Source: Epichloe hybrida (taxonomy: Eukaryota; Ascomycota; Sordariomycetes; Hypocreales; Clavicipitaceae). From it: 64,000 nucleotides of DNA. Within the stretch, counting starts at the first letter, position 1; each line of letters starts with the position of its first letter. A model generated the notes under the pieces. That model made no database searches, was not told where the DNA came from, and was given only the letters and a program-made list of their open reading frames with translations. The DNA lies in assembly GCA_019022495.1 (NCBI GenBank), contig JAFEKR010000042.1, positions 1 through 64,000 on the forward strand. Direction: 5' to 3'. Shown here in pieces: positions 44,218 to 59,147 of this stretch. Both the position numbers and the translations under genes were made by a program.

Positions 44218-47200
44218 TTACTTGTCAAATTTGAGCAACTTGCCCAGCACAGGCACCAGCTGCGCCCGGAGCTTCCCATCCTTCTGCTCCAGGAACTGCA
44301 ATAGGATCGTCTTCAGGTACATCGTCTCTCCGGCTGCGCCTCCTTCGCCGGCGCCGGCGCCACTCCTGTTGGAGTCCATGGAGCTTCGACTCGAGTGGCC
44401 TGCTGGCGTGAGCTTCAGCTGCGCGCTCTTGAGGTCCTTGGCCATCCTTTCGAATCGGCCTCTCGAATCGTCGAGCATCTTGCGCAGCTCGGCGCGCTGC
44501 TTCTCCCCATCGCGAAGCTGTGCCTCCGACATGTCGAGCGCGGTACGGAGCTGCGACACGGTTGACCGCATCTCTTCCGTCTCGGCCGAGGCTTTTGACT
44601 CGATTGCTTCCAGCTCGTCGCGGCGGCGTTTCCACTCGCGTTGCCGTTCCTCGAGCTCGTCCTTTTCGTTTGCGAGGGATTTGACCTCGCGCTCGAGCTC
44701 ACGAATCTTTTGTTTGAGTTCTTCGGTTTCCCGAGTTTTGCGCCTGGCAAGCGTGCTTGATTCGTCTTCGATGCGCTCGCGCTCCTCGATTGCTGCTTCC
44801 ATGCGACCTCGCATTTCCCGAACCTTGGTGTCTGCTCGCTCGTCCACGTCTGCCAACAGACGTCGCATGGTTTCTCCTTCGCGCGTGCGTTCCTGTAACA
44901 GTCGTTGGACTTCGGCTAGCTCCTCTTCGAGTGAATCTGCCTGCGACTTGGATTCCTTGAGCTGCACCGACATTTCTGTGGCTTGATCCCGCATACTCGT
45001 CAGCAGGCCTTGTGCATTGGCATATTGCTGTGACTTGAATTCAGCCTCCTCTTGCGATGCCGCCTTTTCTCTTCGCATCTTGTGCATTTGCTCTTCTAGC
45101 TCCTTGACTCGTGGCCGCAGTTTGTTGAGCTCATCCTGTGTCTTTGCCAGCTCTCGCTCCGCCTTTTCTACCTTGGCGCTGAACTCAATCTTTTCTGCTT
45201 CCGCTTGTCGTAACTCCTTTTCGGCTGTTCGCTTGCCATCCTCGGCCTTCTGCCTAGTGGCGCTCTCTGATCTGAGTTTTTCCTGCAACGTCTTGATCTC
45301 CTTCTCACGATCCGAGGCGAGCTGCTGTGTCTTGCTCACGTCACGCTTCAAATCCGCTTCCTTCTTCTCCATGCCCTTGAGCTCCTCGACTTTAGCTCCC
45401 AGCTCTTCCTTGGTCTTCTTGAGTTCTGCAGATTCTTCCCTCAGATTCTTCAGCTCTGGTTGGGCTTTTTGCAAGACCCCTCGAAGATCCGTCAAGTCCT
45501 TGAACCGAGTTTGCGCAAGTTGCTGGGCAGCACCCAGATCAGATTGCAGTGTAGCTGACTTCTCTCTAAGATCATCATATTCTTTTTGCAATGCGTCAAG
45601 ATCACCCTGGAGCTTTGAGCTGGCGATTGAGTCAGATTTTGATGATCTCATCTGGGTTTGAAGCTCAGCAATCTCCTTCTCAAGCTTGGACTTTTCTTGC
45701 TCGAGCCCCTTGATCTTCTGCTTGGCTTCCACATGGTCCTGCCCTATGGTGAGCAAATTCTCCTGCAAGGTTTCGATCTCCTCACGAAGATCTTCCTCGG
45801 ATCTGCGCCTTTTGTAAAGCTTCTCAATCTCCTGGTCTTTCACCTCAATCTCGCTCCTCAGCCTCGCAATTTCACTCTCCGGGGCTGCATTTGATGTGCT
45901 CTCCACGGCGGCACCCTTATCTGCAGCTCCCTTGCTAGAGTCCTCGTCCTCAGCGGGTGCAGCGGATGCCACAGCAGCACCACCCTTGCCCTTCTTCTTC
46001 TTGTTGTTTTTCTTCTTCGGGGCGTTTGCTTTTGTCGCGGTACTGGCGGTGGGGGGCGGTTCGGCCGCAGCAGGAGCCGCCTTCATTGCGGATGTCGAGT
46101 CAATCTTTTGGTTGAGCTCCTCAATCTTGGCCAAGCTATCTGATTTTTCCTTCTTGAGCCCCTCAATCTGATTATTGAGTTCATCGACCAGTTTTTTGTA
46201 AACACTCTTTGCGCTACTGGCTTTTGTCAACTCTGCATCCAACTCAGCACGCCTCTCGTCCGACTTGGCCAGAGAAGCCTCCATGTCCTTGACTTTGGAG
46301 GCATGTTCCTGCTTATCCTTTTCTGCTTGTTCTTCCAGCTTCTTCAGTTGCGACTGTGCCGTGTCCAGTTTCGCGGTCAAAGTCTTGATTTCTTTGCTGC
46401 GCTCATCAAGTTGCGATTCGAGCGACTCCCGCGAACCTTTCGTTTCCTGTGACTCGCTCAATGCCTCTGTAGCCTTTTCCAGATTCTCAGCTAAGCCAGC
46501 ACTGTTTTCTTGGGCAATGGAGAGCTCCTCTTGCAAATCCTTTACCTTGCCCTTGAGCTGCTGGATCTCTTCGGTCTTGAGAGCCACTTCAGCTTGCAAC
46601 TGTGGGATTTCCTCGTCGTACGAGAAAAAGTCCTCCCCTCTGCCGTTGTCCTTGGCCAGGTCATCTCGCGGCTTTTGCTTAGATGAAAACATGCCAATGA
46701 CAGAGGCGACAGGAGATTTTACCTTTTCTGGCGCAGCTTCCGCAGGCGTGCTAGCCTGTGATTCGACAGACTTGCGTTCCTTGATCGGACCGACAGCGGT
46801 CGACTCGGCAGGCTTCGCGGACCTGAGTGTTTCGATTTCCTCCAGTGCTTGCTGCAGCTTCTCCTGAGACTGATGGTACTTCTTCTTGAGCTCATCCTTG
46901 TCGGCGGAGACCCTTTTCAGCTCCTCCATGACCATGTCGCCTCGCAGGTTCAACTGATTGAGATATTCGACAAGAGCGTCGGGATCGCCAACAGATGTCA
47001 GCGGGGTATTCTCGCGGAGAGCCTTTTCAAATGGCTCTATGGCAGTTGCGCGCTTATGAGCGACTCGGTATGATCGTAAGAGTTCTGGAAGGGCGTGTCA
47101 GCACTGGATTCCGCCTAATGAAGACACTGCGGCGCATTGTACCTGGATATGTCGCCTCCAGTTTCTCCAACTTTTTCAAGCGTTGCTTAATCTCGGGGCT

Positions 47201-47707
47201 CAGAGCGGTGGCGTTTGTGGCCTCTCCCGAATTCGTGTTGGCGGTAGCGCCATCTGCTTCCGACTTCTTCCCCACGCCGACTTGTGAAGACTCGACCTGG
47301 CCATCCTTGATTTTGGCAGCAGGGCCAGAGCTGTCGGAATCGTCCTTCTCGGGAGGGGCCGGCGGTGGCCCGGGGGTACCTGCACGGCTCGGGTCATCGC
47401 TATCGTCTATGACAAAGGCAGCCTCAAATACAGCAGGGTCGGGGCTCGGTGCCGCATTATCGGCCACATCAGCTGAGGGCTTCTTGGCTCGAGGGTGACG
47501 GTCAGCAGCATTGGCATCACTCCTTCGGGACGACGAAGAGCCGGATCTGGGTGGAGTTGCGCTGTCGCCTGGCTTTTGGCGAGCTTGTTCCTCGGCAATG
47601 GTGCGGTCGATGGCGCCTCTAATTCTCTGAAACAAGACAGTCAATAGGCTGTATGCCACGCGGTATTGTGGAATATCATGGCCGGGTTGGAGACATACTT
47701 GGAACAT
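44218..47707 (-). CDS. GRIP-domain golgin, Imh1-like, 1119 aa
   Basis: Exons 47707-47699 (just ATG TTC CAA), 47626-47143 and 47084-44218 (3360 nt, 1120 codons including the stop); introns 72 and 58 nt. The tiny first exon gives the family-typical start MFQRIRGAIDRTIAEEQARQ. An acidic, Pro/Ser-rich region (to about residue 150) precedes a conserved block (YPELLRSYRVAHKRATAIEP), then roughly 800 residues of heptad coiled coil rich in Glu, Lys and Leu. A GRIP domain lies in the last 45 residues (MYLKTILLQFLEQKD..QLVPVLGKLLKFD). GRIP domains bind Arl1-GTP at the trans-Golgi, and golgins of this type tether endosome-derived vesicles. An Ala/Lys-rich insert (KKKNNKKKKGKGG) sits mid-protein. It is head-to-head with Lunapark, another endomembrane protein. 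Confidence 0.93.
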
Positions 47708-48227
47708 GTTAGTCACTGACGCTTGACCAGACCGCGGGTTCAGACGGACTTGACAGATGTCTAGGGAATAGAATGCGCAGGCATGGAGGACAGGCAATGC
47801 GAAGAAAATATGGGAGAGAATATGCAAGATGCGGAGGAATGTTTGGCTCGAATTCCCGGCGAGCTAGGCAATGAAGTCCATGGCACCGCCAAGGTTGCTT
47901 GAGGGGAATTGTCGTGGGAACAAACTTTGAAAGACGAGGTGGTGAGACGGATCCATGGCGGAGTGACAGCTGGCGTCTCCAATGTGCGTCGAATTTAAAT
48001 TTGCTGTGGCCAGCTGGTCTCCTCGGAGCCGCCTGCCGCCTTGCCGCCTTGCCGCCTGCCGCCTGCCGCCTGCCGTCTGCCGCACTCACACGTCACTGCT
48101 ACATACAAATGTCTCACTGCTACAGTGGGTGTATGCCTGCCCCTTGTTGCTAAGTCACCATCTCTAAATCCTCACTTCTTCCTTTTGTCCACCCTCAACA
48201 TCATTGGCAGCTTCTCCAGCTCCCAAG
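47708..48227. promoter_or_regulatory. Bidirectional region between golgin and Lunapark genes
   Basis: A 520-bp gap between divergent starts. It holds a GC-rich tandem of GCCGCCT/GCCGCCTT units at about 48028-48081 (roughly seven copies), which could be a regulatory or replication-slippage tract. No separate gene is seen. Confidence 0.55.
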
Positions 48228-49631
48228 ATGGTGTCGTTCTGGCCATGGAAGGTACCCAGAATCCCAATTTCTCCCGCAACGAACTCATTCTCACAAGCTA
48301 ACCCCAACTCTGTACTGCACAGGGCGACACGTCCTCGCCGGCGTCCTTCGAAAAGACCCTGTCCATCTTGTCGACCAGAATCACAGACGCCCAAGCTCGC
48401 CTCGATCGCTTGCGCACCAACTCCCGCCGAGTCAAAGTCCTATGGACCCTCTACCTTGGTTTTGCGTACCTAGTGTACGCTATTGTCCTGCTGTTGGTGG
48501 TGGGATACAAGAATCTCAATGCCTATGAATGGGCAGGCATGGCAGGCGGTCCCATGCTGTACGTTTTTTTTTCTTTCAGTCCCCGCCTCCTTCGGTTTCT
48601 CGTCTACCTGTTCAGAATCCTCCCTCAAATTGTCACCTCGTTTGTACTCAATTGCCCATCCCGACATGGCCACACTTCAGGTCTCGTGTGTCTCCCCACG
48701 GTATTTTCAGTGTGACCAAGCCGCATGCCTCATATCTCCGAGCACACTATGATGAACCAAGACACGGAATATAACACGATACCCTAGGATATACACTACC
48801 CGAGCGATCATATCGACATACTTCACCTACCACATTGACAACGCCAGCACCCGCCTCAAGGCCGACCAAGACGAGCGCGCCAAAACAATTCAGAAGCTGA
48901 AAGAAGCCACCAAGTACGATTCCACCATGAAACTCATTGAAAAATACGGAGGCGGGAATAAGCAACAGTCGAAGAACGGCGACAAATCAGACGAAACAGC
49001 CGCCGATATTCCCAGGGGCAAGAGCGCCGCTCTCAAGAAGGGTGCTCCCAACACCACTGGCCGAACAAATCTACCACCACCGCCGACTGCCAACATTGTC
49101 CGCCAGGAAGCTGCTATATCCAATGCAGACGCGAGACCCCGCGAGACGCATCAACAAGCCGGCGAAGACTTTGCCCCAAATGCGTACACAAACCCGCCGC
49201 CTGCGCCACGCATCCACCACCAGCAGTACATGACGCCCGAAACGCACTGGTACGACCGCATATTCGACGTCCTCCTCGGCGAAGACGAAGCTGCCTCCAA
49301 GAACAGATTTGCTCTCCTCTGCCACGCCTGCAGACTGGTCAACGGCCAAGCCCCCCCCGGGACCAAGACTCTCGCAGAAATCGGCATGTGGAGGTGCAGC
49401 GGGTGCGGAGCCACCAACGGCGAGGTAGACGAGGGCAAACGGGTCATGGAAGAAGAGGTGGTGGTCCTCGCCTCGGCAGAAGATGAACCAGGCGGCCCCT
49501 TGGAAGTCGATTCCGCAGAGGCCCACCAGGTTGGTGATGAGATGCTTCTCGACGACAACTCTGCCACGGCCACCGACGGCCCAGCAGGGAGCGTCAAGGC
49601 GAGGAGAAGAAAGGCCAAGGAAGAAACGTGA
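48228..49631 (+). CDS. LNP1: Lunapark-type ER junction protein, 367 aa
   Basis: Exons 48228-48251 (MVSFWPWK), 48323-48558 and 48788-49631 (1104 nt, 368 codons including the stop); introns 71 and 229 nt. The family plan is complete: a short N-terminus starting MVSFWPWKG, a coiled segment (LSILSTRITDAQARLDRLR), two closely spaced membrane helices (VLWTLYLGFAYLVYAIVLLL and GGPMLIYTTRAIISTYF), a second coiled segment, a disordered Pro/Asn-rich stretch, and a C-terminal zinc ribbon with CHAC and CSGC pairs (LLCHACRLVNG, WRCSGCGATNG). Lunapark stabilises three-way junctions of the endoplasmic reticulum, acting against atlastin/Sey1. The second intron is long for this genome, so a minor alternative splice is possible. 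Confidence 0.93.
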
Positions 49632-50391
49632 GCATGCCAGTATGGCTCCGTGTGTATTATATAAAAGGCGTTGTTGGGCACAAGGGGCTGATACCAAGGG
49701 GACGGTACGTGGACTAGTTTTCAGCACTACAGCTGCGAAGCTGAAGTATACCCGGGATCCCCGAGAAATTCTCTTTATATGACGTCGCGTTGCACATCCT
49801 GTCCGTTCCCCCGTTTACACAGCTCTGAAACCCACGTCATTCATGCAAAAGTCTACTTATTTCTTGTCCTGTCCCGTCCCGTCCCGTCCATCCGTTTCAC
49901 CACGCATTTCACTCGTAACGTGCGCAGGCGACCCCCCCTCCCCTTTTCTTTTCCCTCTATACTACTCGCTTACAGATTCGTCATGTTCCCGATTCCCATC
50001 CATAGCATTTCATTTCCTTGGTGTCGCTACAGCATCTGCAATCGCGAATCTCGCTCACAATACGAGCCTCCCTGGGGCGAGGTCCCCTCTCGGGTGAGTT
50101 TGGTTCGCTGAAGTCCTTCAGCTTGTGCTTGTGCTGGACTTGTCTCAATTTTTTTTTTTTTTTTGCCTCGCGTGCCAACGCCCCAACATGCCCATGCAAT
50201 GCCCACAGTTGCTCCTGGTGGCCAGTAGAGTTCTCTCGATGATGCACAACACGCGACCAAACATGAAGAAGGAGGAGGAGGAGGAGGAGGAGGAGGAGGA
50301 GAAGCATCAACGAGGCTGTAACAAGAGCAGCCATTGTTGTCATTGACCCGTCTCTAGCCAAGCCGCTCCAGCGCGTGAGCTTGTCGACTCC
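49632..50391. other. Intergenic between Lunapark and SR-protein kinase (tail to tail)
   Basis: A convergent-gene spacer with three CCCGT pentamers (TGTCCCGTCCCGTCCCGTCC near 49870-49890), a T-tract (50150-50164) and a (GGA)n microsatellite (50265-50304). No gene is seen. Confidence 0.55.
50265..50304. repeat. (GGA)n microsatellite
   Basis: About twelve GGA/GAA triplets in the convergent spacer. Confidence 0.9.
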
Positions 50392-53436
<3,045 letters not shown>

Positions 53437-53730
53437 CTACACTCTTCGCGCCATCAAGCGTTTTGCACGCAGTAGAACCCGGTAGAAGCCAGCCATGGCA
53501 AATGATGGGTGCACGAGAAGATGGAATAATATGACTACGCACCCCGTCTTTTTGTCCTGTTTGGCTGGCTGTACACCTCCCTCGGGGCCCTCGGTCGTGA
53601 CTATGGGTTTGGGGCCGTCCTTCTTGCGCTTCTTGGCCAGGCCGTCAGCTCCGTTGTTGTTGGAGCTCTCACCGTCGGTCGCATCAGGAGGTGGAGGTTT
53701 CTCGGGCTCAGCCGACTGATCACCATTCAT
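53437..53730 (-). CDS. Short unidentified frame, 97 aa; possibly a lone 5' exon
   Basis: ATG at 53730 sits in a good context (GCGAAAATGAATGG). The first 65 residues are polar and Pro/Asn-rich with a basic DGLAKKRKKDGPKPIVTTE stretch ending in KQDKKTGC. In many fungal Zn2Cys6 regulators a similar basic lead-in ends in K-x-GC at the first zinc-binding cysteine, and a GTGCGT donor-like site falls exactly at that point (about 53546). After it the frame loses that character. I find no Zn2Cys6 exon in the 1.2 kb downstream. It may be the remnant of a truncated regulator, the first exon of an unrecognised gene, or chance. Function unknown. Confidence 0.3.
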   Translation of the reverse strand: MNGDQSAEPEKPPPPDATDGESSNNNGADGLAKKRKKDGPKPIVTTEGPEGGVQPAKQDKKTGCVVILFHLLVHPSFAMAGFYRVLLRAKRLMARRV

Positions 53731-55638
53731 TTTCGCAGAGGTTTTCAATCTCGGTCCTGTTGTTGTCGGTATCGTTTTGCGTATTGAGCGGCCGTTGTGA
53801 AGACAAATCCACGGGTTCGGATCCGGGTTCGGATTCGGATTCGGATTCAGACCTTTGGAGGCTTGGGTGGCGCGCGAAGCTCGGCGTGTTGACTGCGCAT
53901 ATGTCTCAAGTTGAAGGTCGTCCAGTCGACGGGGGGACAAAGCCCAGCTCGGTTTCGATGTCGGGGAGGGAAAGCGGGAGCGGCGCAGACGCAGAGGCAG
54001 AGAGAGGCAGAGGCAGCAAGGGCAGAATGGGGTCAATGGGTTCTTGCAGCGCTGAAGCAGTATTGACTGGTAGAATTCTCAATGGAGCAAGTTGAAATTG
54101 GAAGGAAAAGAGGCTCAAAATGAGCTCACACGCGCACTCCGTTCTGAATCGGTGTCGCCGTGTTCCGGGCACAGCAAGCCCAAGCCCAAAGCCCAAGCCC
54201 AGCAAGTGACGGCCCAGATGGGAGTGGCAAGCGCGCAGGTGCGGGTGGCGGGTGGCGGGTGCGGGTGCGGCAGCGTCGGCAGGTGCATCATCAACATGCA
54301 AGCGTCAACTAGCACTACTTTATCGGAGGGGTGGACGGAGCCGATATCAGAATGGGCAGCATCATGAGACCATTCTATTTTCTATCCGGACGTGGTTTCA
54401 ATGCAAACAATGTCTCTTCATCTCTGCATTACTACATGTATACAGTACCTCGTGTTGTGTTGTGGCTAATAACGATAAATTCGAACCCTGCAGCCCTTGT
54501 CAACTTCAACCGGCGGCCGCCTTTTCACGTCGGATACCGCTCAGGTAGAAATAGCCAAACATAGCATAAACATGCAAACGTCGACAGAGCCATGTTCTCT
54601 GGGAAGATGAGCACCAGAGAACATATCCATGACAACCAACGAATGCCGAACGGTCAATGGAAAGATCAAAGTGTTGCGCGATAAATCCGTACTGATACTG
54701 AAATGACATATCTACACAATACTGGCGCAAGCATGCATGCATGCATACGTCATACAAGCTCCAGTCGGAAGGAAGCTGGGACACCAAGTCCACATTCAAT
54801 TCTACCTCAAGCGTACCGAGTACATGCGTTCGACATTTATGCTGTGATTATTACTTAGACCCAAATCCTGCCATGTGATTCGTGTTTCATTTCAGTAAAC
54901 CAGCACGCCCCCGTCAGAGCAGAACATGTCCCCGATGATCCTGGCAACGATGTAGTGCGACCACGAGTTCCCCGTCTGGTGCACACACCACACCCTTGCA
55001 GCACCGCCTTGTGCTGGCGATGGAAGTTGTCAAATGTCGGGCATGTCGGGACAAAGTTGAGTTGAATGAGCAAACGGAGAATTTCTGATTCTGATTCGAG
55101 CCCCTTCTCTCTTCCGCAGCTAGATCATCACAGGTCTTCTGGTCAACAGGGTGCAAGCGCTTCGTGATTAGCGCGCCAACCGCAGAGGCCAGTGGTCATG
55201 CTCTCTTCCCAGCAGCCAGTCATCGTGGGCTTCGTGCCAGAATCATCACGTGCGGGGCTGTCCTCCAAGATGGATGACGTGAAGGACGTCAAGGACGTGA
55301 AGGACGTCAAGGACGTGAAGGACGTCAAGGACGTGAAGCAGGATGGGCATGGATGGACGCATCAGGCGCACGCGTTGTCAAGCGTCAACCTCATTCCCCG
55401 CGGCCGGATTGGGCCTGCGTCTGGAACTGCGTTCAACCCATGCGTCCCCAGGGTGTGCAGCGCATCGTCTTCCAAACCCAATTCACATATTCTTTGTAGT
55501 ACTCGACTGTATGCTGTAGCATCATTATATTTAATGGATGGTTCAACAGCCAACGGCGTATTATGCATTCCCTCTGAGACCTAAACGCCCAAAGATTCTA
55601 GTATCCTCATGCTCACGAATACAAAACACAACTACATT
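53731..55638. other. 1.9-kb intergenic region
   Basis: Holds simple repeats: TTCGGA hexamers (about 53814-53848), CAAGCCC heptamers (54177-54206), GCGGGTG units (54240-54275), GCATGCATGCATGCAT (54733-54747) and the GACGTSAAG array (55275-55337). Open frames on both strands have no recognisable domain. No gene is supported. Confidence 0.45.
55275..55337. repeat. GACGT(G/C)AAG tandem array
   Basis: Seven 9-bp units alternate GACGTGAAG and GACGTCAAG, so the true period is 18 bp. Each odd or even junction contains GACGTC or TGACGT-like cores resembling CRE/bZIP sites. The array reads as DVK repeats in one frame, but no gene surrounds it. It lies about 300 bp beyond the 3' end of the IWS1 gene. 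Confidence 0.85.
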
Positions 55639-57082
55639 TCAACCCCTCTTCTTGCTCTTCTGTGTCATCTTCCTGAATGCCTCCATACCTCCCGCGCCAA
55701 GAGGCCTATGTTCCGATCCTCGAGCTCCATCAAACGTACTCTTAGGAGCGATGGTGTAACTCTCTGGAAGGTTCGCCATGCGAGCACGATTATTCGAGCC
55801 AACGGGGGCAAGGATTCGCTCGCGTTCGGCGTCGCGCGCAGACAGCGCAGGTCGCTGAGTGAGGTTGAATTGTGCGCCAATCTTTTGGCGCTGCGCCAGA
55901 CGGGCAGCCCTGGGACAAGTCAGTACAACATTGCGGGGAGACGAGAGGAATTTCGGGAAAGCGTGTGAAAAACCCCTCCCCCCAGAGACTGGCTGGTTCA
56001 AAACATACTGGTAATCATATTCGCGACTCTCAATCTGTCGCTTCTTGTAATCGTCTGTTCTTTTCAGAATGGGGCGACTCCATTCACCCAAAAGTCTTTC
56101 GGCCATTCGCTTGATGCTAGGTTCGGGCTTCTTGCTTCTGGTGTAGAACAGGACCACTTTGCCAATACCACTGCTGAGCAGAGCTTCCTTCTCAACGTTC
56201 AGCTTAGTAAGTGCTATGAACAAGTCGCGCTGTATGTTATACGCCGGCAAGGATCCGTCGTTGAGGGGCTCAAGGAAGAATTTGACATGTTGTAAGAAGT
56301 TTGTGTCTGGGTCCAAGACAGCGTGCTGGACATTATTTCGATTGAGAATAGCATTCACATCAGGAAGGAGCTTCAGCTTGTGAACGGCAGGTTGATTAGA
56401 TCCGCGCGCTTCGTTGTCGGCTCGGCATGCCCTTTCCATTCTGACCTTCAGTTCGGCGAGTTGGTCATCGATCTCGTCTTCCAAGTCCTGCGATGCTACG
56501 TTAGACCACATGCCTGCATTAGTTTTGGGGTTATTTAGTGCTCACAATTTCGTCCTTGCGTCGACGTTTGGTCGTTCCACCTTTTTTGATAGCTGCGTCC
56601 AATGCCCTGTCTATGGCCTTTTTCCTTCGTTCTTCGGGGCTCAACTCTTCTTCGTTTGCTGGTTCAGGGGTATCGGGTTTCTTTGCTCGTCGTCTTTCTC
56701 CATCAGCAGGCCGACGAGATCGTCGTTGCGAGGTTCCATCTGCGTCTTTTGCTCCATCTTCCATCGTAACATCGTCATCGCGGTCTCGTCTCTTCTTTTC
56801 TCGGCGACCTTCTCTGGGTTTCTTGGGAGCATCGCCAGCAATACGCTTACGTTTGCTTGCCTTCAGCGTCCGCGCAATATCCTCATCAATGTCTACAGGA
56901 CGGTCTTCGATGTTTGCTGTCTCCGGATCGTAGTCTTCGAATTCGTTTTCGTCAATTTCTGACAGAGCGTCGGATTCTCGATCAGAATCAGCCACCGCTG
57001 CTGCTTCTTGGAACTCTTGTTCCTGGCCATCATCAACGGTGCCATCCGCCGGCGAACGAGCAGGGGAATAGCGATCAGACAT
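55639..57082 (-). CDS. IWS1: Transcription elongation factor IWS1/Spn1, 428 aa
   Basis: Exons 57082-56546, 56487-56009 and 55909-55639 (1287 nt, 429 codons including the stop); introns 58 and 99 nt. The N-terminal 180 residues are acidic then highly basic and disordered (SEIDENEFEDYDPE; KKPREGRREKKRRDRDD). The conserved core is a TFIIS N-terminal/LW-type helical domain from about residue 200: LLPDVNAILNRNNVQHAVLD, FFLEPLNDGSLPAYNIQRDL, KVVLFYTRSKKPEPSIKRMA and LLGEWSRPIL. A basic tail ends TQKSKKRG. IWS1/Spn1 binds Spt6 and RNA polymerase II and acts in elongation, chromatin and mRNA processing. The gene is essential in yeast. Length and domain order are normal. It is head-to-head with the Brl1/Brr6-like gene, 489 bp away. 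Confidence 0.94.
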
Positions 57083-57571
57083 TTTGATGCCGGTTGCTTA
57101 TCAAGACAATTAAAAAGCCGTGGTTTGTAGATGAAATGGGGTGGATAGATGAATGTAGAAAACAGCGAAAAGCGGACCCGGTGCAAGTCCGAATTCCTCG
57201 TGCTTGAGCTGAGATTCAGAGGCAGAGAATGAATAGTCAAACATGCGCAGACTCTTTTTCTTATCTCAAAGACAAACAAGGTGCGCTGGGCTATCACGTC
57301 GACACTTCTCCGACTTGCTAGTTGGCGTTCATCGGAGCAAAGCTTCAGTTTCGAGTTTGAATGCGATGGGTTCTCGTTCTGCTGACATAATCGATCCACT
57401 TTTAACGTCCATGTCCGACCCACATGGATTGTTTACTTTCAACTTGCATAAAGTGTATGGGTTGCCGTTGGCGATAACAGACGGCCTCAAAAGATGCCAT
57501 CAGCGCCCTTTGACGATCATACCTAGCGCTCCACGACGGACAACATCGAAAAGAGTGATTCATCTATCGTC
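57083..57571. promoter_or_regulatory. Bidirectional region between IWS1 and Brl1/Brr6-like genes
   Basis: Divergent intergenic region of 489 bp. A plus-strand open frame at 57243-57632 crosses the Brl1 start in another frame and shows no domain. No distinct motif was identified. Confidence 0.5.
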
Positions 57572-59147
57572 ATGGATGCGAGAACATATGAGGGACCCAT
57601 GGATTGGGAATACCAAGACAAGGGGCCTTTAGACCCGACCAGTCCTTTTGCTCAAGCTGCGAACAGTGCACAAAGAAACAGTCAGTAATCATGCAACGTC
57701 TTGGAATCTTGGTTGGGGTTGCTCCGTACTTATGGCGTGTGTGACATATACACTTCTCGCTGACCTGATACTCAAGCGCTAGGCTCTCCTTTCAAATCAG
57801 CCTCCCGACCGCCAAACCCATTCGCCCATCTTCAGTCCCCATCAAAGTCCCAACCCCATCCTCCTCAGACGGGACGATTCACTCCTCAGCTATCGTCCAA
57901 AACTACCGCTCCTCCGTTCAGAAACCCTGCTTTCACGACACCTAGAAAGCCTGTCGATGAAGGCATCTTCTCCGAGGCGTCAGGAGCGGAGGATAGCCCA
58001 GCTCCAACAGAAGCATCTGATTATCCAAATGATACGCCAGACGTAGACCGGAGGGCTGACACATCGATGGGTGCAACTTTTACCCCTCTCAAGATTGATA
58101 AGTCGCTCCGATACGGCAAAATAAGTGGTGCCTCCAAGAAGCATACGCCCGGCAAGGGAGAAATCCGTGGACATCGAGAAATCAACAAAGCAATGCGGAA
58201 GAGGAAGCGTCACAATTCAGATAAGGATGTTGGCAGTGTCTCTCGAGACTATGATGGCGACTCTTGGGACTCGGGTTCTGATGCTAGCGATGACCGACCG
58301 GGCAGTAGCCACTCTCAAGGCAAAGGAAGACAGGGAAAGCAGAAGGGGCCGTTCGAGTCGTTCTTCCATGCACTGAACAAATATCCCAATACTCCGGACC
58401 ATATGCAACGATGGATGCAGCTTGGGGCCAACGTCTTCCTCGTTTCCGTCCTGACCTACGTCTGTTGGTCGGTCGTCAGTACCATTCGCGCCGACATATA
58501 TAATGCCAACTTGGCGGAGCATCGGAATCTCCTTGGTCAGATTGAAGCGTGCCAGGACAGATGGACCATCAACGGTTGCAAGAACAACGATCGGCCTGCC
58601 CTGAAAGCACTTTGTGATGAATGGCATGACTGCATGAGACAGGATCCGGATGCTATCATGAGAGTCAAGGTGACGGCGAAGCAAGTAGCTGAGATCATCA
58701 ACGAGTTTACAGAAACGATGCATCTCAAGGCTTGGGTAAGTGGTTCTCTTTATCGGGTTTTAAGAACGTGACAGGAGCGAAAGGCTAATGTTCGGTCTGT
58801 AGGGCGTGATACTGGCAATCGTATTAATTTGCACCACCGTCAACTTCAGTGCGTTCAGCCGGCACGACAGCGGACATAAACCCACGCCACCAACGCCTTC
58901 ACAGCCTGCGGCTAGTCTGCATGATCAAGCTAGGTCTCCTGGCATAACACCTGGCTACATGTTGGTTCCTGTACAGACACCGAGGATGCAGAGACAGAAG
59001 ACATTGTTGGATGATGGCACAGACACTGACAACTCGCCAATCAACATGAAAACCTTCTACACGCCATTGGGACGGCGAAGTCCCGGCAAAGGCGACCGGC
59101 AACTGAGCCCTATCAAGTACGGACAAAGTTCGGGCAAGGGATATTGA
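57572..59147 (+). CDS. Brl1/Brr6-type nuclear envelope protein, 468 aa
   Basis: Exons 57572-57680, 57783-58735 and 58803-59147 (1407 nt, 469 codons including the stop); introns 102 and 67 nt. The start MDARTYEGPMDWEYQ is typical of filamentous-fungal members. A disordered Pro/Ser-rich N-terminus is followed by a basic patch (KAMRKRKRH). The conserved domain then begins at PFESFFHALNKYPNTPDHM, with a membrane helix (FLVSVLTYVCWSVVSTI), a lumenal segment with four spaced cysteines (EACQD, GCKN, LCDEW, DCMR) that form disulfides in the family, an amphipathic segment, and a second membrane helix (GVILAIVLICTTVNF). Brl1 and Brr6 act at the nuclear envelope in nuclear pore complex assembly and membrane fusion. 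Single fungal homologues cover both, so I leave the symbol open. Confidence 0.9.
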
